Under the pieces are notes generated by a model. That model was not told the DNA's origin, did no database searches, and saw only the letters and a list, made by a program, of their open reading frames with translations. Positions 45,536 through 55,583 of a stretch of DNA of 64,000 nt are shown piece after piece. Position numbers and translations under genes: made by a program. Source of the stretch: Gnomoniopsis sp. IMI 355080 (lineage: Eukaryota; Ascomycota; Sordariomycetes; Diaporthales; Gnomoniaceae); the NCBI GenBank assembly GCA_027946555.1, contig JAPEVC010000189.1, forward strand, positions 1 to 64,000. Reading direction: 5' to 3'. Position 1 is the first letter of the stretch. Each line of letters starts with the position of its first letter.

Positions 45536-46764
45536 CGACTTTCCCGAGCCCCCTCTTGTCGACATTTCTGCGCCATCGTTTTCGCCCGCCTTGCACTTTG
45601 GGATCCAGGAGTCTTTATTTCCGGGCGGCGAATTAGACTGCCATCGAGATGAGGAGTGCGTTACATGCGCCGGCGCCTACGACGTAGGAGCCAAGGGGGT
45701 GCCCCAAAGCTTGACCATCGCACCACAGCTCCCGGGCCTGGATGCCGTGCTTGGCGATCTTGCTGTCGAAGTCGAAGCTTTCACAAAAGTCTGGGCGACT
45801 GCGTGACAGGCTCGGCCTCTCCTTGGGCCGCTTGGCTACCTGCGACCTCCCTGCCACAGGCTAATTGAGGTCCCAAGGCTGGCGTGGCTGGTGTCTTCGG
45901 TCGGCTCCGTGGCGTTGTCTCCCATTCGGCTTTACAGCCGGTTTTGGTCCTCCCTTCCCGGCGCATGAACGTCCTCACCGAGACCATATTTTCGGCGAAT
46001 TCCTTCAGCGCAGATGCAACTCGAAGCTTGTCCCTAAAACGCGTACCCCATCGGACAACCATCTACGGTACTCGACCAAGCTCGGTAGGCCGATTACACA
46101 GCAAGTCACCGAGGCGTTGGTTTCAAGCGCATGCATATATCATGCCCACAAACAAACTATCACGGGACCGCTGCAGACCGTAGGCATGGGGATCCGGATG
46201 CAACGTGGGTGTATGCGGTGGCCATCGGTAGCTTTGTGCGCACATAGTACAAGTAAACTGTACCAGCATTTTGCCATGCAACCGCTCCATCTTCCGGTTA
46301 TTCCGCGCAGTTGGCAATTTGCATCTCCAATGGCCGTGCAGCAGCCTTGTCAGGGCCCGGGCTTTCTGTGCGAGTTGGTGCGCCATTGGTCGTGTCTCGC
46401 TTGTCGTGCTGCCTTATTCTCTCACCGAACCCTACCTATCGGCCGCAATGCGGGCGATCAGCTGCAGCTGCAGTTGTAGCTGAGATGGCCTTTTCCCTGA
46501 TGGTCCTGCTACAGTTCCAGGCCGGGCGACTCATCACGCGACACTTCACTCACGAATCCAAGCCTGCAGACGTCGTGGTTAGTGCTCATGTGTCACCCAT
46601 CTGGGCCAAGAGTCTCCTACTGGTTGCCATGTGAGATCGTGCCGCCTCGGCAAGCAAGCCTTTGCGAGTCCCCTGGTCGTGGTCGGCCACCTCGGCCCAC
46701 CCGAGAAAAGACGACATTGCTCCGTCGGTTTGTCACGGAGTCTCCCGCTTCACGATGTCTAGGA

Positions 46765-46776
46765 CTACCTAGGTAG
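46765..46776. repeat. CTACCTAGGTAG palindrome
   Basis: Perfect 12-bp palindrome, a member of the recurring ACCTAGGT set. Confidence 0.65.
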
Positions 46777-48162
46777 GCTTCTGTCTACTTAGAGTGATGG
46801 ACGGGCCGCGGCAAAATTAGCCCCCTCTCCTGATAACCCATACTTTTCATTGGGCTCAACACGCGACTCAGTTGTGAATTACTATGTACATGCGACCTGC
46901 ACGTGGTAAGTGGGTTTGACTGCTTTCATATAATTAGATCACTAGATTGCGATCCTCGTCGAGACTTTGTCAACGAGTAAGTGAAACGTTCCGCCCTGCT
47001 CAAGGGTAGGTAGAGGTGAAGCGGGTTGACCACCGAGTCTAAAACAACACTCAGGGCCGACGAACTGTCCGATTATACGTCTATTGCATTGACAATTCCA
47101 GGGGCCTCGGTGAGCATACAATCGAGTGTATGCCCTGTGTTGATTATGTAGAGTTCTATTCTGATGTGGTCCAAATTCACAACACTCCCTTGCGTTTATT
47201 AATGCACTGTAGACATGGACACAATCTGGGTCACCCTTTCTCTCTTATTTACGAGCTTTGAAAACAAATTGCGCACATGATAAGATAGAGAGACGTGGTC
47301 GGTCGGTCGTGGGTTACCTACGCGGTCTGGATTCCTACGCCTCGGTCACCTGGAATGAAAGCTCGCGGTACGCAAGCTGCACAATGGAAAAGGTAAGCAC
47401 GGGCAGATTGACAAAACGTCGAACGACTTTGCCTGCCGTGATGCAATTGGTGCCCCGGGGCACCGGGTCACTTACTCTCTTCCCTCTCGCTTCCCAAGTT
47501 GACTTCTCGGTGTTGATGGCGCATCGAAATTGGCATGGTCGTTGCTACAATTCACAGCGACTATTCCAGAGTCGAATTTAGATTAACTAGTCCCCGAGCT
47601 TGAAATCACGTACAGACACGTAGCCAAAGTACCGGCACTGGATCCTGTTCAACCCCATACTTCATCGCTGATCTTCTGCCTCAACCTTGACCGAGCAACG
47701 GCAAAAAGCTTCCGGTCACACCAATGCATTTGAACTCAATCCGGCCCAACAGCCTTCTAGACTGGCTCGGTTTCAAGAGACGTTCTCGTGTCGGTGGGCT
47801 TGTCGGTGCACGCCCTGTGGCTGACAGCTAAGTCTGCTTGCTTGGGTCTATGCGATCGCAACTGAACATGGCCAGCGCTGTCTGAGCCTTACTTCAACAG
47901 CACCAAAGTTCGGCCAGGTATGATCTTCAGCAGCCGATGGAAGGTCTCGCTCACATGAATGGCGGAAGTATTGCGTCGTTACCGCGATATTGCGTCGACA
48001 TCTCACCCAATCCGCGCGCAGTCTGGTCTGGTCGGTGGTGTTCATCGTCTTCGTCATTACAGCTCAATCTGGCTGAAGTATTTCCCACTTTGCCGTTCTG
48101 AATCAGAGATCCAGTCGCTTCTTCAGAAAGGCTGGTAGGTGTTTCGATATGAGACAGAAGCT

Positions 48163-49586
48163 CTATGTGTTGTTACGCACGCGGAACCTCCATGTCCAAT
48201 GTCCCTCTGGGTTGTTGGCCAGTTCTCGCATGTTGTTCAAGAACGGCCGAATGCCACTCTCCATGATCTCTCCTGCACCGATGGCCTTCTCAGCGAACAT
48301 CCGCCCCCTCTCGGAGTCACCTACTCCATTCCACTCGACCGCAACCCTGTAGTAGGCCTCCACCATCCGTGTCACAAGGTCCTCCTCGTAGTAGAGATCG
48401 ATAAGCCGCTCGGCCATTTCAGGTGTCGCCGCTGAGGTAGGAGTGTAGTTGTCGAGTTCGGCCCAGAGGCTGCGGATCTCGTCGATCCGCGTGTCTGATT
48501 TCTCAATCTCTGCCTCACTTGCCGTGCAGAGGGAGCAAGTGCACTCGAAGCCCCAGTGGTGCAAAAGATACATCTGGCGGTTCATATGCGTCTGAACAGG
48601 ACTAGAAAGTAGTATACCTCATTAGCGACCAATTTGAAGGAAATTTCAAACGAGGACGGTGAGAAGACTCACTCGGAGTAAGTCACCGTCAGCTCCTCCC
48701 CAGGATCGACCTTTTGGGCAGCGAAGACATTGTGCGAAAGCGTGGCGTCGTCAAAGAAGTAGTCGGAGTTAGGCCGACAAGCGTGGTTTAATCGCGAGAC
48801 TGGGTATAAAGTCAGCAGGGGCTCGTGGAACTTGTACGCAAATTCAGGATTCCCAACAGTCATGTACTAACCCTGTGTAAAGGCTGAGTGAAAAACCTCC
48901 ACGTTTTGTACTTCGGTACGGAAGTTGTTTCTCATGAAGATCTCGTAGACCCTCTCGGCATGACTCTCCACTTCGCTATGCGTTGTCAAGTTCAGATACT
49001 CCGCCCGATGGGCATGTGGCAAGTCATCCACAGCCTTTGTCAGTAGCGCAGTAAGGCGGGATCGGCCCAGTAACCTGAAAGCTGTGTCATCCAACATGAC
49101 GGCTGGTGTGCGAGCCATGTAGACCTCGTTGGCTTTGACAGGCCGTGTCGCGACCAGCCCGACACCTTTGCCTGGTATGTGCACGTCTCTATACGGTGGT
49201 GGTGCCATATCACCTTCTAGAGGCTTTAGACTTTCATGGTTTGCGAACACGGGCATCTTGACCACTTTCTGGAATACTTCCGGGGTCGTGATAACGGAGA
49301 CACCGAGGCCATGGTTGAAAGATGGGTAAGTAAATGTGCAAAACTCGAATTCGGACCCGCCTGGAATTTCATGGCAAATACTGCCGTTTAGCCAGCCTCC
49401 TTCTGTGTGTGTCGTAGTTGCATTCCGTGCGGAACTGAGCCCATCAATGGGGCATATGCCAGAAGCTCTCCACGTGCCGAAGGGCTCCAAAGGACAAGAA
49501 GCTGGCCGTATGACGCTTTGCACGGCTATATCCGTTGCCAGAACTGTCGAAAGTAGCCAAAGCCAAGTGCGTAGCAAGATGTACAT
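48163..49586 (-). CDS. SET-domain protein with N-terminal signal peptide
   Basis: 426 residues from three exons: 48872-49586, 48673-48799 and 48163-48601; introns GTTAGT...CCAG and GTGAGT...CTAG. The N-terminus MYILLRTWLWLLSTVLATD is a good secretion signal, followed by a luminal-looking region with NAT and NGS glycosylation sequons and several Cys (about 20-120). The SET domain begins at about 135 with YRDVHIPGKGVGLVATRPV. It continues with SRLNHACRPNSDYFF (240-254, the N-H-x-C knot motif) and GEELTVTYSD (about 273-281), and post-SET-like CTCSLC at 301-306. SET enzymes methylate lysines in the nucleus or cytosol, so a signal peptide is unexpected, yet similar fungal SET proteins with leaders exist. 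Activity and location untested; an alternative downstream start would remove the leader. Confidence 0.85.
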
Positions 49587-50577
49587 CGTAAGTGGCCTTT
49601 ATCTTCGAGCTCAGAAGTCCCTTTGGTCACCTGAGATGTGTGCTGAGGATCGATGAACACTCCCATAGCGCTGGCTGCGGTCCGTCGCTGGTGCCCTCAA
49701 GGCGACGTTTCAGAACGTAACTTCATCATGATCCTGGCGTCGATCCGAACTCTCAATCGGGATCCTTGCTCAAGACCTTAAATCAGATGAACTGTTCATT
49801 AATGGCCATGCCCCAGGGTGAAGAGAGCGCTTACCTAAGTAATCCGTGATTGCCGAGTATTTTGACCATTCGTCAAATGTTTAAACTTGGAGGATGTTCC
49901 TACGTGATTGTTTTGATATCTTCCGCTTCCGGTCACCCGCCAACCGAAGAAAGTCTCAGTGATGAAATCAGTTGTCTCAGCCTCAACGTGCAACGTTAGG
50001 TCTCCTCGGCCGAATCAAGAAAAGCGTATGAGCCAGAGAACCAAGGTGATGTAAATCCAGTCCGGATAAAGATCTCAAACTACGTTGGACTGGGTTTGGT
50101 CTTCCGCCGGTCTGTGGGATGCAAAAAGCCGTTCGCCGTACTTTTACTTTTATGTACTAAAGCAACGATGCTATGGGACTTGTGGAAAAGCTCGCAGATG
50201 GTTCTAAATGAATATGGATGGATCGCGTGCTATCGGAATGAACCAACTAGCTACCTCATCAAAGCTGCTTTTGGGCTAGACTTATCGCCGTGGTTGAGGT
50301 TTTGCACAGCTTGAGTACATCAGCTCATTCACTGCACATAACACTGCTATGATCTAGGTGCAGTGATCGACAGCTAGGTCTACATACGTAATGCCACTAA
50401 AGACACCTCTACCATCTTGCACTAAGTTTCGGTCCATTTTGGCTACACATTGTATGTATTAAAGAGTGTAAAGGTCCGAAACCGTGGCACGCAGACCTAG
50501 GTATTAAATGACCTTGACACACACAGCAGCTTGAACCCAAAATTGCAACGCACCATTTGTATTATTCAAAATTTATC
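49587..50577. other. Intergenic, divergent promoters
   Basis: Region between the SET gene (-) and the small secreted protein gene (+). Includes an ACCTAGGT at 50495-50502, about 75 bases before the latter's start. No gene seen. Confidence 0.6.
50495..50502. repeat. ACCTAGGT palindrome
   Basis: One of the recurring palindromes, close upstream of the small secreted protein gene. Confidence 0.5.
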
Positions 50578-51297
50578 ATGCATTTCTACACAGCATTCTC
50601 TCTCTTGGCTTTGTCGGCCACCGCCTCCGGAATTGCTCTACCCGAGGCCTCCGAAGCCCACCCTCAGCTTGCAGAGCGTGACACGACACCACAGACTGTG
50701 CGCTTGGTCTTTGTGCAAGGTTCAGATTCATACAATTTGATGATTCCTGCAGATGGACGAATGTACTACACGGGTAGGTAAATTTCTACCCTCATATTTT
50801 TTCATCTCGTATCAGTAGCATCGGAATTGCGGGCAAGAATTGTGACCTACTTGCCCGCGCCGCCTCAAAACGATACCAAACCGGTCCAGGTAAATCTAGA
50901 TCACTCACTGACAGAGGTGACTTACACAACAGACAATACAATGGAAATCAGCCTGATCAGGTCAGATGATTACGACCCTTTTAAATACTGTCAATTCCAG
51001 ACTGTAGGAGGAGAAGTGGCCTTGGTATCGGGCCTTGCACAAAGAACACGGGACTTTTGGCCCATCAATGAAGTCTCCGTAGGCCCTCCTAGGCCTATTT
51101 TGTCGGTCAGCTGCAGTGGAGTCTGTCTAGCAATCGCTGGTAAGTTTGAAAGGACCCATGTTATTCATCGGTGGTCGTCATGTATCACTAACACCTCACA
51201 AGCGGATTGTGAGACTTCTGAGGACGCGACTGTTGCACCTTGCTGTAACGGCTTTTGCGCTGCAGGGAAGTGCCGCCCTTACACACTCTCAAACTGA
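50578..51297 (+). CDS. Small cysteine-rich secreted protein
   Basis: 204 residues from three exons: 50578-50773, 50816-51139 and 51203-51297. The first intron is very short, 42 nt (GTAGGT...ATCAG), the second is 63 nt (GTAAGT...CAAG). Signal peptide MHFYTAFSLLALSATASG, then a short acidic pro-like part ending QLAERD. The middle is beta-rich in appearance (VRLVFVQGSDSYNLMI, TEVTYTTDNTMEISLI). Cysteines are few until FKYCQF and SVSCSGVC, then exon 3 carries DCET and APCCNGFCAAGKC, eight in total. The size and Cys pattern fit fungal apoplastic proteins, including effector candidates, but no named family is recognised. The acceptor at 50815 could shift to 50818 with nearly identical product. Confidence 0.75.
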
Positions 51298-51779
51298 GAA
51301 TAAGGCTTTTTTCGTTCAACCACACAAATTTCAAAGACATTGGAAATGTCGCAAGCCATCGAATGTGAAAAAGTTGAAGGGCGAACAGTCAGCTGCCGTA
51401 CGGTGCCTTCCTAGTTTGATAAAGGAACTCCGGACATCGTTTCAAGTTTTTCCATTTCAAGAGAGAGAATACCTGTCAACGGCGGCATGGCTCTTCTGTT
51501 ATCTAGGTAATGCTATAACAGGAGAATCTAATATTATTACATCAAACCTTCGTTTTAAGGGTTTATACTTCGCACAATATGTTTCATGGACAATGGAAGA
51601 CGAATCATCATAAGTGGTAATCGCATTTGTACTTCATTCATGTGTCATGTACATCCGACGTCTATTTCATAATCCGAATAAGTTTGTACCTCGAAGAAAA
51701 AAACTATCAAGCCGACTAGTCACTACATAAGTAGGTCATGCCCATCGTCCATCATGTCTCAGCCCGTGCTGTTTTCGAC
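51298..51779. other. Convergent 3' spacer
   Basis: AT-rich spacer between the small secreted protein (+) and the xylanase (-). The open frame of about 155 codons here overlaps exon 3 in another frame and is not convincing. Confidence 0.6.
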
Positions 51780-52472
51780 TTAAGATGAAGTCGAGTTACT
51801 CGAAAAGACAGTGATATCAGCGGATCCACTGCTTTGATAGCCCTCGACTGCCACAATCTGGTAATCATGGGTGCCAAGGGTCATGCCAGCCTTAGCCCAT
51901 GCATCGAAATGGTTCTTGGTGGTGATCGTGCCGCCAACTCGCTTGTCTTGCCGGATGCTCCAATACTGATTGAATGTCGCAGTACCCGAGATACTAGGCT
52001 GGTTGACTCGCTGCGTCTCGTAGATGTCGTACGTGCTACCGTCACTTTCGACGGTGCCCATCTTTTTGGCGTCGCTGGCAGAAGACGGGTTGTAGCTGCC
52101 AAAGTTCTCGACGATGTAGTATTCAACAAGGGGACTCTTGGTCCAACCATACAAGGACAAGTAGCTATTGACGTCCCCATTGTCCCAAGTGCCTGTGTAT
52201 GTAATTGGCTCTTCGGTTCCGGTGGCCCAGCCCTTGCCGACGACGAGATTGCCAGCGTTTTGCCATGACACGCTGTATTGGCCCGCTGCGCCGTTGTTGT
52301 ATGTTACTGATCCTGAACCGTCGTTCCAGTTGGAGTAGAAGAATCCGTTGCTTGTCCCTTGTCCCGTAGCAGTCTGACGTTGGACCGGCTGGACGCGAGC
52401 GCCGACACCATTGAAGGGGACAGCAGCGACACAAGTCGCGGCAGCGAGGGTAAGGAAGCTTTGGGCAATCAT
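51780..52472 (-). CDS. Endo-1,4-beta-xylanase, GH11
   Basis: Secreted enzyme that cuts the beta-1,4-xylan backbone. 230 residues in one exon. Signal peptide MIAQSFLTLAAATCVAAVP, then a short pro-part ending VQPVQRQ. The jelly-roll core shows GFFYSNWNDGSG and YSVSWQNAGNLVVGKGW. The nucleophile is Glu127 in PLVEYYIVENFGSYNP, the acid/base Glu210 in AVEGYQSSGSADI, and the thumb lies between QRVNQPSI and ATFNQYWSIR. No carbohydrate-binding module follows. Most fungal GH11 genes have one or two introns; this has none. A TATAAAA sits 139 bases upstream and one GGCTAG (XlnR/Xyr1-type GGCTAR) about 245 bases upstream. Works on the same polymer as the CE15 enzyme 7 kb away. Confidence 0.95.
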   Translation of the reverse strand: MIAQSFLTLAAATCVAAVPFNGVGARVQPVQRQTATGQGTSNGFFYSNWNDGSGSVTYNNGAAGQYSVSWQNAGNLVVGKGWATGTEEPITYTGTWDNGDVNSYLSLYGWTKSPLVEYYIVENFGSYNPSSASDAKKMGTVESDGSTYDIYETQRVNQPSISGTATFNQYWSIRQDKRVGGTITTKNHFDAWAKAGMTLGTHDYQIVAVEGYQSSGSADITVFSSNSTSS

Positions 52473-52610
52473 GATGTGGATTAAAAAGGAATGTCTACGC
52501 CTTGGTAGGGTAAATGAGTGACAGATCTATAGATGTGTGTTGAAATCGACAGAGTTGAAATCGATACGGAGACTTCACAAGGCTTGACAAGAGGAGAATC
52601 GAGACGACCC

Positions 52611-52617
52611 TTTTATA
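52611..52617 (-). promoter_or_regulatory. TATA box of the GH11 xylanase gene
   Basis: TATAAAA on the - strand (ttttata on +), 139 bases before the xylanase ATG, a normal distance for a regulated fungal gene. Confidence 0.45.
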
Positions 52618-52715
52618 TGACCTGGTCAAGCCTTTCAGTTGCATCAGGTACATACTTTTGACCTCAAGAAAGGATTCGTTTACGGAATCACATCCCATTA
52701 CGAAGCGCGCCGGAT

Positions 52716-52721
52716 CTAGCC
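52716..52721 (-). promoter_or_regulatory. GGCTAG, XlnR/Xyr1-type site
   Basis: Matches GGCTAR, the xylanase activator consensus, about 245 bases upstream of the xylanase start. A single hexamer, so only suggestive. Confidence 0.25.
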
Positions 52722-53870
52722 GTGTGCCACTTTTCAGCAAACGTCCCGAGGTCTCTTCCAAGTGAATGAACAAGCTTCCAACGATGTACGAGCAGGAGGA
52801 GCATCGTGTTTCATACAAACAAAATGGGTTCGAAGGTTTCTATATGACCCATCTTGGCAAACAGGAGTTCAATCGATACTATGTATAATAGAGTCTGTGG
52901 ACCCTGGGCAATCTATGAATTTGGCTGTTATGGACCCACGGGTCCGGAATAGATTACACGCTGCATGGCGATCACTGATTTGCACTGGAAGCTCTACCGG
53001 GCACTATGGTACAGATCCAGCGCATGTCCAGCGCATCGTTATGCGGCTCTACGGCTAAAGGAGGCATTGCAACCTTATTTCCACCTTATTCCTGAATCGA
53101 TTAGGGCTATGCCAGGGGGCTGAAACAGGAGTGATGAGCCAAGGTATTGTTCTCGTCTTGGCTAGAACCACCCCAAAGAGCAACGTAGATGCCATACAAA
53201 CGTCTGCCAAAATTTTAGGGACTGATGTAGAACCGTGAATCGTGTCCATTGGTTTGTTTGCTTTGGGGCCGTCAACGGGAATCGGAAACAATGTACATCA
53301 CCCGCGAGGCACCGCCCTACGTCTCTCCTATAGAAGCCTTTTCTGATATGACGACTTATGGGGTCCGGAACTTCTGAGGTCAGGAATTCGACTTCGAGAT
53401 CTTATTATGGTCCATCTGCAGTCATCAAGCCCGACTTTAGTTCCTCTGATCTTTCAGGTCGAGCGACCTTGAGCCGAAAATGCTCCTGTTTTTGTATTGT
53501 GGCATTGGAGTTCGGTGAGGGACCTTCTTTCCGGATGTTCGCTTTAGTCTTGAGATAAGCACTCGCTTGGTCACTTGTTTTTTTTTTTCTCGTGGGCTTC
53601 TCGTTTTTGGGGGACGTTGGCTCGGCGTGTTCCGCAAAGGCCCACCAAAGCTTAGTAAGGGTCGCAACGTCAGTCGACCGTAGAAGTCGACCTTGGGAGA
53701 CAACGAACGAATGGGTAAGTGAACAACAGACTATGTCCAGCTGTACCAGACAAGTAGTGAAACTGACAATAGGCTGGATCATTCATTACTAGAATTCAGG
53801 ATGCGAACGCGCTGGGAGAGTGTTCTTCTTCCGTCTGCACCAGGAGACTGCAAGGTACAACACTGATGTG

Positions 53871-53906
53871 CCTACCTACCTAAGTAAGGTAGGTACCTAG
53901 GTAGGC
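53871..53906. repeat. Palindrome cluster CCTACCTACC...ACCTAGGTAGG
   Basis: The longest copy of the recurring element: inverted CCTACC and GGTAGG arms around TAAGTAA, then ACCTAGGTAGG. Confidence 0.65.
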
Positions 53907-55583
53907 AACTTCAAGGTCCAAGACATCAAATTTATTTTCCGGAACTCTCCCTTTCTGACTCGACTTTTAAATACAAGCTTGAGGCCTATTCTGACCAGTC
54001 AGAACTCTTCTTTGCACCAGCCGTGTTCGCGGTCATTGACACCAACTCAGGCACAATGATTGCCCACGATACCGATTGCGAAATTTGTTCTATTCATCGC
54101 TCGAAGTTTAGGAACCATAATTTTGATGATAAAAGATGGGATCGTGGGATGGTACTTACGAGAAGTGGGTCAGGAACAGCCCAGAGGGCTCAAGAACAAG
54201 ATGGCGCCTGCAAAATATCAAACCTCCTCTGCTCCTAGCATAGTATGTCCGGAATTGTGCATTATCAACACATCGAGGCCTTCCTTTTCCTGCAAAGTGC
54301 TTTCTCTGTTCTTGTCATTGTCGCCACGAGTTGACGTGGGCGGGCGAGCCTCAGACGTGTTTGCCATAATAGGTGTACCACTCGCCAACCATCTATGGAA
54401 CTCGTGGTCTCGGAGGGCATTCAAGGCTGAAGTCTCCTCTTGTATATGCCAACATCTACTTCCCAATACGAGATCCGCGGCATCGATGGTTGTGGTGAAC
54501 ATGATCACCAGAAGGTTTCATTCTTTTGTAGGCTGTCGTGTTTATCTTTGTCAGGAGAGAGGTACGTCGTATGGGCATGGTTTGACAATTTCGCATTCGT
54601 GATGGATCGAAGACTCGTTCGAAATCGGTTTGGGGAGCTTGTTTGCCCGTGGTGATTTCTAGGGGAGTACTTGACTCTATGTCGTTGTGGTACCTGAAAG
54701 GTCTTTAATTGAGAAACTGTACGATTGCAGACTCTTGTTGCCAACCAGAACACGTTGGTCAAAGCCGTGGGTATCGCGAAGCCATCACCAAGGAGCCCTG
54801 ATCATCAGCGAACTCAGGCGAGAAGAATGGAATTACCAACACTTTGGTAAATGCCCCCCTATCGTTCGATTTGTTGTCCATTGCATATACTCAATGTCCG
54901 GGTGAATTGTTGGCGCTGTCTAGGAGAATAGCTGTGATGCATCCGTGGTCAGTCGGTGGAAGATTATGACCTACTTTCAAAAAGTTTTCCAGAGAGTGTT
55001 TTGCAAAGGGATCACTTGGCAGTTTCTGTATTAGAGTCATTTTTTTGAGCGGAAAGATATCTTGACGGGTGTTTTAGTGGTGCCTAAAACATCGCGAAGC
55101 CCCTCTTGACAAAGAGAAGGTACGATCTGGGCGATCTTTGGTACATGTGTGGCATACGTGAGGATGAAGTACTACACAATCCCTGAAATCTGATCGAACT
55201 ACAGCAGGATTTTGAGAATCTGGAAGCTTAGTTCACTCTCGCATCGTAAGTCACGATGGGCATTGCTTGACTTGGCGGCGGTTCTATACCATGACGACCA
55301 ACCGCGTTATTCCTCTTTGATCTTATTCTGTAAGAATTGAGAAGATCACGGTGACGATATCTGGTAACCCTGATCTATTCCATTTCTGTCCGGTTGTCGG
55401 GTTGACCAGCAACATCAGACCACTTCCTTCAGAGCTCAGGCCCGCGCTATGCCAAACGGAGGGTTCGCATCGATGTCACAACCACGTCTCGAGGAAAGAA
55501 CGCGTTAGACGCGTTGGTAGCGACACTGATCAGGTCAGCCAGATCAATAGAAACCGTGTACCTGCGTGCCTGCATGTATTTAT

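Larger units (their letters stand above)
43412..48162. other. 4.7-kb gene-free stretch
   Basis: No ORF here has family features; the longest (45865-46479) has no ATG near its 5' end and a composition unlike a folded protein. Structures seen: ACCTAGGT palindromes at 44301 and 46767, a TTTC microsatellite at 45515-45535, and a CAGCTGCAGCTGCAG block near 46460. Possible long promoter or non-coding transcripts; no tRNA or transposon ends recognised. Confidence 0.5.
52473..55583. other. Intergenic, no gene seen
   Basis: The proximal 300 bases are the xylanase promoter; the rest to 55583 has no coding signal. Contains the CCTACC/ACCTAGGT palindrome cluster at 53871-53906. Confidence 0.55.

Noticed and set aside
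45865..46479. 204-codon open frame in the gene-free stretch
   Set aside because: No ATG near the start, no sustained coding bias, no domain.
46455..46484. CAGCTGCAGCTGCAG block as a possible CRISPR-like or tandem array
   Set aside because: Only about three short units; a simple microsatellite-like run in a eukaryotic genome.
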